This document shows, piece by piece, positions 5,302 to 12,427 of a DNA stretch of 12,427 bases. A program made the position numbers and the translations under genes. Within the stretch, counting starts at the first letter, position 1. Every line of letters begins with the position of its first letter. The stretch comes from Bacillota bacterium. GTDB lineage: Bacteria; Bacillota; Sulfobacillia; Sulfobacillales; Sulfobacillaceae. Location of the stretch: assembly GCA_023488565.1 (NCBI GenBank), contig JAMDDZ010000102.1:1-12427 (forward strand). The letters run 5' to 3'. The notes below the pieces were generated by a model, which saw only the letters and a program-made list of their open reading frames with translations, had not been told where the DNA came from and searched no databases.

Positions 5302-5345
5302 AACCCTCCTTCAGGTCGGAATTGTCCTTGACCTGGGGGTGGGTT
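5302..5345 (+). terminator. Hairpin between rplL and rpoB (partial terminator/attenuator)
   Basis: CAGGTC (5312-5317) pairs with GACCTG (5330-5335). The stem continues outward through two G-U pairs and CC/GG, then past one T-T mismatch to AACCC (5302-5306) with GGGTT (5341-5345). Inside, GGA (5318-5320) can pair with TCC (5325-5327). Only TTT follows, so termination may be incomplete, as known for the rplL-rpoB gap in Escherichia coli. Confidence 0.6.
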
Positions 5346-5356
5346 TGTGATACTAT
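5328..5356 (+). promoter_or_regulatory. Putative extended -10 sigma-A promoter of rpoB-rpoC
   Basis: TTGACC (5328-5333), a 17-nt spacer and TACTAT (5351-5356) with TG at 5348-5349 form a good extended -10 promoter. The -35 lies within the right arm of the preceding hairpin. Transcription would start near 5363, leaving a leader of about 79 nt in which I see no obvious regulatory fold. Confidence 0.65.
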
Positions 5357-5441
5357 TTACACTTGTCATATTTTATAAGCCAATTCATCCCATACCAAGT
5401 TGAGGAAAATCCGATACCGGAGAACAAGGAGCTGACAGTGG

Positions 5442-8400
5442 ATGGCGTATCCTCTGGACAATGTGCGTCCTGAACGTTTGAGCTTTGCCAGTATCAATGA
5501 GGTCCTAGGTATGCCTAACCTCATTGCGATTCAACAAAACTCCTATAACTGGTTTTTGAGTGAAGGTCTTCGTGAAATGTTCAAAGACATTTCTCCGATT
5601 CAGGACTTCACCGGGAATCTGATTTTAGATTTCGTAGACTACACCTTAAAACCTGCTAAATATAGTGTGGAAGAGTGCAAGGCACGTGATGTAACATACT
5701 CCGCACCGCTCCATGTGCGGGTCCGATTGATCAACAAAGAGACCGGTGAAGTAAAAGAGCAGGATGTGTTCATGGGAGACTTTCCTCTCATGACCGATAA
5801 AGGCACCTTTATTATTAATGGCGCGGAACGGGTTATTGTCAGCCAGTTGGTTCGCTCCCCCGGAGTCTATTTTGGAGAGCAGTTGGATCCTGCCGGGAAA
5901 CCCCTGTTCTTTGCGACCATTATTCCCAACCGCGGTGCCTGGCTCGAATTTGAGTCGGATAGCAATGACGTGCTTTCTGTCCGAATTGATCGCACCCGCA
6001 AATTGCCCGCAACCATTTTGATGCGAGCGTTAGGATATGGAACCGATGCCCAAATTGTCGAGACTCTGGGCGATGATGTGCGGATCCGGACCACGTTGGA
6101 CAAGGATACCACGAAAAACGAAGAAGAGGCGCTGGTCGAAATTTATCGGCGTTTGCGGCCAGGAGAGCCTCCTACCGTTGAAAGTTCTCGCAGTTTGCTG
6201 CAGTCGTTGTTTTTTGAACCCAAGCGCTATGACTTGGCTGGCGTCGGTCGTTACAAAATCAATAAGAAGTTGTCGTTGAGGCGCCGTGTTATGGGAACCA
6301 CTGCGCTCGAGACAGTTATCCATCCCGAAACCGGAGAAATTATTGTTCGCGAAGGAGAACACATTGGCCGGGAAATTGCCGAGGCATTGGATGCTGCCTC
6401 GATTCGGCAAATCCATGTTCAATTGCCCAACGGACAACAGCTAATGGCCGTCTCTAATGGGAAACCGGGAAACGCCACCAAGACGATTACCAAAGATGAT
6501 ATTGTGGCGTGCCTCAACTACATGATGACCCTGTTCGATGGTATTGGTACTACCGACGACATCGATCATTTAGGAAATCGGCGCTTGCGCTCGGTAGGCG
6601 AATTGCTTCAAAACCAGTTCCGAGTCGGGTTGAGCCGGATGGAGCGGGTGGTGCGCGAGCGCATGACTATTCAAGATATGGAGTCAATTACCCCTCAGGC
6701 GCTTATCAATATTCGGCCGGTGGTGGCCGCTGTCAAAGAATTTTTTGGGTCGTCGCAGTTGTCGCAGTTTATGGATCAAACCAATCCATTGGCGGAATTG
6801 ACCCATAAGCGCAGGTTGTCTGCGTTGGGGCCGGGTGGACTGTCCAGGGAACGTGCAGGGTTCGAAGTCCGCGATGTGCACCATTCGCATTATGGGCGCA
6901 TGTGTCCCATCGAAACCCCAGAAGGTCCGAACATCGGACTTATTGGGTCTTTGTCGACATTTGCCCGAATTAACGAGTTTGGCTTTATCGAGACGCCCTA
7001 TCGCCGCGTCGATAAGGAGCGTGCCGTGGTCACTGAAGACATCGTCTACCTGACGGCTGATGAAGAGGACGACACGGTCATCGCCCAAGCCAATGAACCG
7101 TTAACAGACGACGGTCATTTTGTGGCAGACCGGGTAACTGTACGATCCCGCCACGAGATTTTGGAAGAAGCACCGGACCGCGTCGACTACATGGATGTGT
7201 CGCCGAAACAGGTGGTTTCCATCGCAACCGCGCTGATTCCGTTTTTGGAGCATGACGATGCCAACCGTGCCTTGATGGGAGCCAACATGCAACGTCAAGC
7301 GGTCCCGCTTTTGGTCACCGATTCACCGGTGGTTGGTACCGGAATGGAAGGAAAGGCCGCTCGAGATTCCGGCGTTGTGGCTATTTCTCAAAAAGATGGT
7401 GTCGTGGATCGCGTTTCAGCCGACCAAATCGTGATTAAAAATGACGACCACACCGTATCGACCCATAAACTGTTGAAATTTACTCGGTCCAACCAAGGTA
7501 CCTGCATCAATCAAAAACCTTTAGTCTTCAAGGGGCAACGGGTGCGCGCGGGCGATATCATTGCTGACGGGCCATCTACCGATAAAGGGGAGTTGGCTTT
7601 AGGTCGCAATGTCTTGGTGGCGTTTATGCCATGGGAAGGCTACAACTATGAAGATGCCATTTTGCTCAGTGAAAAACTGGTCAAAGATGATGTCTTTACG
7701 TCGATTCATATTGAGGAATACGAGTGTGATGCTCGAGACACCAAACTGGGTCCTGAGGAAATTACCCGTGACATTCCCAATGTGGGAGAAGAGGTTCTTC
7801 GCGACTTGGATGACCGGGGCATCATTCGCATTGGTGCCGAAGTTCGGCCGGGAGATATTTTGGTGGGTAAGGTGACCCCTAAAGGCGAAACCGAATTAAC
7901 GGCTGAGGAACGCTTATTGCGTGCGATATTCGGAGAAAAAGCGCGCGAAGTGCGCGACACCTCATTAAGAGTCCCCCATGGCGAGTCGGGTATTATCGTA
8001 GATGTGAAGGTGTTCACGCGGGAGCAGGGTGATGAGTTATCTCCCGGCGTGAACCAATTGGTTCAGGTCTACATTGCCCAAAAACGAAAAATCTCCGAGG
8101 GCGATAAGATGGCGGGACGGCACGGCAACAAGGGCGTGATTTCGCGTATTTTACCGGAAGAGGACATGCCATTTTTACCGGATGGAACGCCGGTAGAGAT
8201 TGTCTTAAATCCTTTAGGAGTGCCGAGCCGAATGAATATTGGCCAGGTGTTGGAGACGCACCTAGGTTGGGCCGCCCGAGCCTTAGGTTTGAAGGTGGCG
8301 ACACCAGTGTTTGACGGGGCACGGGAAGAGGATATGACTAATATGCTCAAGCGCGCCAATCTACCAGTGTCTGGCAAGACGGTGCTCTATGATGGCCGCA

Positions 8401-9089
8401 CCGGGGAACCCTTTGACCGTGAAATTACCGTAGGGATTGTTTACATGTTGAAGTTGGCGCATTTGGTGGATGACAAAATCCATGCCCGTTCTACTGGCCC
8501 TTACTCATTGGTGACCCAACAGCCTCTCGGCGGTAAGGCGCAATTTGGCGGCCAACGGTTCGGGGAAATGGAAGTGTGGGCACTTGAGGCCTACGGAGCG
8601 GCTTACACACTGCAGGAGTTATTAACGGTGAAATCCGATGATATTGTGGGACGGGTTAAGACCTATGAAGCTATTGTCAAAGGAGAAAACGTTCCTGAAC
8701 CAGGGGTGCCTGAATCCTTCAAAGTGCTCATTAAGGAACTCCAAAGTTTAGGGCTGGATGTCAAGATCCTCAACGAACTTGATGAAGAAATCGAGCTGCG
8801 GGAACTGGACGATGAGCCAGTCAATGACGGGCGTACGTTCGAGTTGTTGCCGGAAGGCATTGACGATGTCGAGGGACAGGAGCTGCATCGGCTAATGGAG
8901 GATTCCGTGGGAGGCCGGCCAGAGGCTTTTGAACCGGGCGCCGGTATGAATTTCGACCGGGAGGCCGAGACTGCTTATGCATTCTTGCGCAAGGGAAGTC
9001 AGGCAGAGGTTGAGGCTGAGGACGATGGTGACGAAGCAGATGTCGATGTTGACAGCGATACTGACAATGACGACGAAGACGATTTCTAA
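5442..9089 (+). CDS. rpoB: DNA-directed RNA polymerase subunit beta
   Basis: RpoB forms one half of the RNA polymerase active-site cleft. The 1215-residue product is intact. The rifampicin-binding cluster lies at about 437-467 (GSSQLSQFMDQ to LSALGPGGL). Asp445, His455 and Ser460 correspond to the E. coli positions 516, 526 and 531 and are all wild type, so rifampicin sensitivity is predicted. RMCPIETPEGPNIGLIGSL follows. The active-site stretch GDKMAGRHGNKGV has Lys889 and Lys897, the counterparts of E. coli Lys1065 and Lys1073. The C-terminal part has QPLGGKAQFGGQRFGEMEVWALEAYGA in family form. The last 28 residues (1188-1215) are strikingly acidic: 17 Asp/Glu, ending DNDDEDDF. ATG 5442 has AAGGAG at 5426-5431; a GTG at 5438 is out of frame. 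rpoC follows after 19 nt. Confidence 0.98.
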   Translation: MAYPLDNVRPERLSFASINEVLGMPNLIAIQQNSYNWFLSEGLREMFKDISPIQDFTGNLILDFVDYTLKPAKYSVEECKARDVTYSAPLHVRVRLINKETGEVKEQDVFMGDFPLMTDKGTFIINGAERVIVSQLVRSPGVYFGEQLDPAGKPLFFATIIPNRGAWLEFESDSNDVLSVRIDRTRKLPATILMRALGYGTDAQIVETLGDDVRIRTTLDKDTTKNEEEALVEIYRRLRPGEPPTVESSRSLLQSLFFEPKRYDLAGVGRYKINKKLSLRRRVMGTTALETVIHPETGEIIVREGEHIGREIAEALDAASIRQIHVQLPNGQQLMAVSNGKPGNATKTITKDDIVACLNYMMTLFDGIGTTDDIDHLGNRRLRSVGELLQNQFRVGLSRMERVVRERMTIQDMESITPQALINIRPVVAAVKEFFGSSQLSQFMDQTNPLAELTHKRRLSALGPGGLSRERAGFEVRDVHHSHYGRMCPIETPEGPNIGLIGSLSTFARINEFGFIETPYRRVDKERAVVTEDIVYLTADEEDDTVIAQANEPLTDDGHFVADRVTVRSRHEILEEAPDRVDYMDVSPKQVVSIATALIPFLEHDDANRALMGANMQRQAVPLLVTDSPVVGTGMEGKAARDSGVVAISQKDGVVDRVSADQIVIKNDDHTVSTHKLLKFTRSNQGTCINQKPLVFKGQRVRAGDIIADGPSTDKGELALGRNVLVAFMPWEGYNYEDAILLSEKLVKDDVFTSIHIEEYECDARDTKLGPEEITRDIPNVGEEVLRDLDDRGIIRIGAEVRPGDILVGKVTPKGETELTAEERLLRAIFGEKAREVRDTSLRVPHGESGIIVDVKVFTREQGDELSPGVNQLVQVYIAQKRKISEGDKMAGRHGNKGVISRILPEEDMPFLPDGTPVEIVLNPLGVPSRMNIGQVLETHLGWAARALGLKVATPVFDGAREEDMTNMLKRANLPVSGKTVLYDGRTGEPFDREITVGIVYMLKLAHLVDDKIHARSTGPYSLVTQQPLGGKAQFGGQRFGEMEVWALEAYGAAYTLQELLTVKSDDIVGRVKTYEAIVKGENVPEPGVPESFKVLIKELQSLGLDVKILNELDEEIELRELDDEPVNDGRTFELLPEGIDDVEGQELHRLMEDSVGGRPEAFEPGAGMNFDREAETAYAFLRKGSQAEVEAEDDGDEADVDVDSDTDNDDEDDF

Positions 9090-9108
9090 ACCGGGAGGGA
9101 CTGGTTGA

Positions 9109-12100
9109 ATGCTGGATGTCAACAACTTTGACTCGATGCGCATAGCTCTGGCATCGCCGGAGCAAATTCGAGAGTGGTCCAAGGGAGAAGTCAAAAAGCC
9201 AGAGACGATTAACTATCGTACCTTGAAACCGGAACGGGAAGGTCTCTTCTGCGAGAAGATCTTTGGTCCTCAGAAGGATTGGGAATGCCATTGCGGGAAA
9301 TACAAGCGGGTGCGGTATAAAGGGGTGGTCTGTGACCGTTGTGGAGTCGAAGTCACCCGCTCGAAAGTGCGCCGGGAACGTATGGGGCACATCGAATTGG
9401 CGGCGCCAGTCTCCCATATCTGGTATTTCAAAGGCATTCCATCGCGTATGGGGTTAATTTTGGACATGTCCCCACGAGCTTTGGAGAAGGTGCTGTACTT
9501 TGCGGCGTATGTGGTCATTGAGCCTGGGACCACGCCACTTATGAAAAAGCAACTGCTAGTGGAGTCCGAATACAGGGAGTACCGAGAAAAATATGGTACG
9601 CACTTTAGGGCTGCAATGGGTGCAGAAGCCGTCAAGGAACTATTGGTGGAACTTGATCTGGAAGCGCTATCGGTGGAACTCCGAGAAGAGTTGGGGAGTT
9701 CCAGCGGACAACGCCGAATTCGGGCCATTCGCCGGCTGGAAGTGGTCGAGGCGTTTCGTTTATCCGGAAATAGACCGGAATGGATGATTTTGGACGTGAT
9801 TCCCGTGATTCCGCCGGATCTGCGGCCGATGGTGCAACTAGACGGAGGACGATTCGCCACCTCAGACCTGAACGACTTGTACCGCCGGGTGATTAACCGC
9901 AACAATCGATTGAAACGGCTTTTGGATCTAGGAGCGCCGGACATTATTGTCCGTAATGAGAAACGTATGTTGCAGGAAGCTGTTGATGCGCTCATTGATA
10001 ATGGCCGTCGCGGACGCCCAGTGACTGGTCCTGGAAATCGACCGCTCAAGTCGCTGTCCGATATGTTGAAAGGGAAGCAAGGGCGGTTTCGCCAGAATCT
10101 TCTGGGTAAGCGCGTTGACTATTCGGGGCGTTCGGTTATTGTCGTGGGTCCCAAATTGAAGATGCATCAATGCGGATTGCCCAAGGAAATGGCACTGGAG
10201 TTGTTCAAGCCGTTTGTTATGAAGAAATTGGTCAACGAAGGCTATGCGCATAATATCAAGTCCGCCAAACGCATGGTGGAACGGGTACGTCCTGAAGTTT
10301 GGGATGTATTAGAGGATGTTATTCGAGAACATCCGGTGCTGCTCAATCGGGCCCCAACGTTGCATCGGCTGGGAATCCAAGCGTTTGAGCCCGTGTTGGT
10401 GGAAGGGCGCGCCATTCAAATTCACCCTTTGGTGTGTACAGCATACAATGCTGACTTCGATGGCGACCAAATGGCGGTCCACGTTCCGCTTTCGGCGGAA
10501 GCGCAAGCTGAGGCCCGGGTGTTGATGCTGTCCTCGCAAAACATTTTGGCACCTAAAGATGGGTTGCCGGTTGTCACTCCGACGCAGGATATGGTTATCG
10601 GTTGTTACTACTTAACAATGGAGACTGAGGGCGCCAAAGGCGAAGGCATGCTCATTAAAGATGTCATGGAAGGTGAAATGGCCTACCAAGCGGGAGTTCT
10701 TGATCTCCATGCCAAAATCACGATGGACTATCACGGTACCCGTCGTCAGTCGACTTTGGGCCGATTTATCTTTAACGATGCGCTTCCGGAAGAATTACGT
10801 TTTGTTGACAAGGTAGTTGACCGCAAGATTTTAGCATCCATTGTGGCAGATACCTTCAGGATTTTTGGCAACCAAATTACAGCAGAAGTATTGGACCGGA
10901 TTAAAGCGTTGGGATTCTTTTACGCAACTCGAGCTGGTGTAACGGTTGCTGTTTCGGATATTCACATCCCTGAATCTAAGAAGCAAATCATTCAGGAGGC
11001 CGAAGCTGAAGTCGCCCAATTGGCGCGCCAATATCGTCGCGGGTTGATCACTGCTGATGAGCGGTACGAGCGCGTGATTGAAATTTGGACCCGAACCAAA
11101 GAGCGCGTAACTCAAGCGCTGATGGACAAGATGGATCGGTCCAACTCGGTCTATATGATGGTCACATCGGGAGCACGTGGTAACGTTCAGCAAATTTCGC
11201 AGCTGGCGGGGATGCGGGGGCTTATGGCCGATCCTTCTGGGCGCATTATCGAGTTGCCGATTCGGGCCAACTTCCGAGAAGGCCTTACAGTGTTGGAGTA
11301 CTTCACTTCGACTCACGGCGCCCGCAAGGGGCTAGCCGACACGGCACTTAGAACCGCGGACTCGGGATATCTGACACGCCGGTTGGTAGATGTGGCACAA
11401 GATGTCATTGTACGAGAGATGGATTGCGGCAGTACCTCGGGGACGTTGGTCTCGGAAGTTAGAGATGGTGGTCAAATCATCGAAGTGCTGTACGATCGGC
11501 TAGTGGGCCGGGTGGCGGCAGAAACCTTAGTTCATCCCGAGACCCACGAAGTCATTATCGAAACCAATGATTTGATTACCGAAGATGACGCTCATGCCAT
11601 TGTCAACGCAGGGTTTACTGAGGTGCGTGTGCGTTCCGTGTTGACATGCCAGTCTCGGTTTGGGGTATGCGTAGCCTGCTACGGAAGAAACTTGGCTACT
11701 GGCAAGATCGTCGAAGTAGGGGAAGCGGTGGGCATCATTGCCGCTCAGAGCATTGGTGAACCAGGTACTCAGTTGACCATGCGGACATTTCATATGGGCG
11801 GCGTAGCCGGAGACGACATTACCCAAGGGTTGCCTCGTGTGGAAGAATTGTTCGAAGCGCGTAAACCGAAAGGGCAGGCAATTATCGCAGAAATTGCAGG
11901 AACCGTGCACATTGGAGAAAATCGTGGTCGCCGTGAAATTACCATTGCTTCGGGTTCGGAAGCTGAAGCTCAGTCGTATCCCATCCCGTTTGGCTCTCGC
12001 ATCAAAGTCCGGGAAGGGCAAGCGGTTGAAGAGGGGCAAGAACTAACCGAGGGTTCGGTTAATCCCCATGACTTGTTGCGGGTGCTGGGCCCCCATGGCG

Positions 12101-12427
12101 TTCAAGAATATCTGCTGCACGAAGTTCAGCGCGTGTATCGGGTTCAAGGTGTGGACATCAATGACAAGCACATTGAGGTTATGGTGCGGCAAATGATGCG
12201 CAAAGTCAAAGTGGATGAGGCAGGAGCCACCCATTTGCTGCCGGGAGCATTGGTCGACCGCTTCGATTTCGAAGATGCCAACGCTGAAGTGATGGGTAAA
12301 GGCTTGCCTCCTGCTGTCGCTAAACCCGTGGTGTTGGGAATCACCAAAGCTTCGCTGGCCACCGACTCTTTCTTATCGGCGGCATCATTCCAAGAAACCA
12401 CCCGAGTTTTAACTGAGGCTTCGATTA
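9109..12427 (+). CDS. rpoC: DNA-directed RNA polymerase subunit beta' (3' end outside window)
   Basis: RpoC carries the catalytic Mg site of RNA polymerase. From ATG 9109 (GGGAGG at 9093-9098) the frame stays open to the window edge: 1106 full codons, with perhaps 80-100 residues missing. The N-terminal zinc site is Cys60, Cys62, Cys75 and Cys78. The catalytic motif NADFDGDQ places Asp449, Asp451 and Asp453 around the Mg ion. The bridge helix begins at about 725 (GLTVLEYFTSTHGARKG). The second zinc site is Cys773, Cys847, Cys854 and Cys857, with spacing identical to E. coli 814/888/895/898. The trigger loop has Met891 and His895 in MRTFHMGG, matching E. coli Met932 and His936. The visible end, QETTRVLTEAS, is the normal approach to the C-terminus. 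No large lineage insertion is seen in the trigger loop. It is co-transcribed with rpoB. Confidence 0.98.
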   Translation, partial: MLDVNNFDSMRIALASPEQIREWSKGEVKKPETINYRTLKPEREGLFCEKIFGPQKDWECHCGKYKRVRYKGVVCDRCGVEVTRSKVRRERMGHIELAAPVSHIWYFKGIPSRMGLILDMSPRALEKVLYFAAYVVIEPGTTPLMKKQLLVESEYREYREKYGTHFRAAMGAEAVKELLVELDLEALSVELREELGSSSGQRRIRAIRRLEVVEAFRLSGNRPEWMILDVIPVIPPDLRPMVQLDGGRFATSDLNDLYRRVINRNNRLKRLLDLGAPDIIVRNEKRMLQEAVDALIDNGRRGRPVTGPGNRPLKSLSDMLKGKQGRFRQNLLGKRVDYSGRSVIVVGPKLKMHQCGLPKEMALELFKPFVMKKLVNEGYAHNIKSAKRMVERVRPEVWDVLEDVIREHPVLLNRAPTLHRLGIQAFEPVLVEGRAIQIHPLVCTAYNADFDGDQMAVHVPLSAEAQAEARVLMLSSQNILAPKDGLPVVTPTQDMVIGCYYLTMETEGAKGEGMLIKDVMEGEMAYQAGVLDLHAKITMDYHGTRRQSTLGRFIFNDALPEELRFVDKVVDRKILASIVADTFRIFGNQITAEVLDRIKALGFFYATRAGVTVAVSDIHIPESKKQIIQEAEAEVAQLARQYRRGLITADERYERVIEIWTRTKERVTQALMDKMDRSNSVYMMVTSGARGNVQQISQLAGMRGLMADPSGRIIELPIRANFREGLTVLEYFTSTHGARKGLADTALRTADSGYLTRRLVDVAQDVIVREMDCGSTSGTLVSEVRDGGQIIEVLYDRLVGRVAAETLVHPETHEVIIETNDLITEDDAHAIVNAGFTEVRVRSVLTCQSRFGVCVACYGRNLATGKIVEVGEAVGIIAAQSIGEPGTQLTMRTFHMGGVAGDDITQGLPRVEELFEARKPKGQAIIAEIAGTVHIGENRGRREITIASGSEAEAQSYPIPFGSRIKVREGQAVEEGQELTEGSVNPHDLLRVLGPHGVQEYLLHEVQRVYRVQGVDINDKHIEVMVRQMMRKVKVDEAGATHLLPGALVDRFDFEDANAEVMGKGLPPAVAKPVVLGITKASLATDSFLSAASFQETTRVLTEASI

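Noticed and set aside
5356..5379. TTTACA with TATAAG as the rpoB promoter
   Set aside because: The spacer would be only 12 nt. TTGACC with TACTAT at 17 nt and a TG extension is much better.
9049..9054. TTGACA inside the 3' end of rpoB as a promoter for rpoC
   Set aside because: No acceptable -10 is found 16-18 nt downstream; the hexamer comes from Val-Asp-Ser codons of the acidic tail.
8821..9417. A 198-codon open frame on the minus strand across the rpoB-rpoC junction
   Set aside because: It overlaps two certain genes and shows no family motif; the composition is as expected for an antisense shadow.
9270..10049. A 259-codon open frame on the minus strand inside rpoC
   Set aside because: It runs antisense to a certain rpoC reading frame, is Arg/Ser-rich, and shows no recognisable domain. 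It is a by-product of the codon pattern of rpoC.
1..12427. CRISPR array, insertion sequence, tRNA or phage gene
   Set aside because: No regularly spaced repeats, transposase motifs, tRNA cloverleaf or phage-type genes were found; the window is a housekeeping cluster with short gaps, all under 300 nt.

Overview
The window is the bacterial transcription–translation 'core' cluster, read left to right: (tail of an unknown gene) – c-type cytochrome lipoprotein – rpmG – secE – nusG – rplK – rplA – ddl – rplJ – rplL – rpoB – rpoC (cut by the window end). Every confident gene is on the + strand. The gene order, the Gram-positive style L10 leader attenuator upstream of rplJ, strong Shine-Dalgarno sequences, frequent GTG/TTG starts and moderate GC point to a Firmicutes-type bacterium. 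My guess is a Sulfobacillus-like lineage, but that rests on general flavour and not on a search.

Layout. Positions 1-232 hold the last 18 codons of a possible upstream gene, an intrinsic terminator and a probable extended -10 promoter. Positions 233-589 encode a small monohaem cytochrome c lipoprotein. A near-consensus sigma-A promoter (632-660) then drives rpmG (missed easily because it is only 49 codons), secE and nusG, with rplK and rplA apparently following in the same unit. A terminator-like hairpin with a T7 tract lies between secE and nusG. A 17-bp terminator that begins inside the rplA stop codon closes this block. D-alanine–D-alanine ligase (ddl) stands alone between rplA and rplJ, a place not usual for a cell-wall gene. 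Its end is marked by a 13-bp palindrome that overlaps both its stop codon and the likely rplJ promoter. The rplJ leader carries an L10-binding kink-turn element, an antiterminator candidate and an intrinsic terminator. rplL follows rplJ closely. A long hairpin that overlaps another extended -10 promoter separates rplL from rpoB, and rpoC follows rpoB by 19 nt.

How it works together. L11, L1, L10 and L12 build the ribosomal stalks and GTPase-associated region. L33 is a large-subunit protein, SecE is part of the protein-export channel, NusG couples transcription elongation to other processes, and RpoB/RpoC form the catalytic core of RNA polymerase. The internal terminators, attenuator and promoters suggest that one conserved cluster is divided into at least four separately tuned transcription units, with ddl as an insulated guest. 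I see no phage, IS, CRISPR or exotic system. The most interesting content is regulatory and positional.
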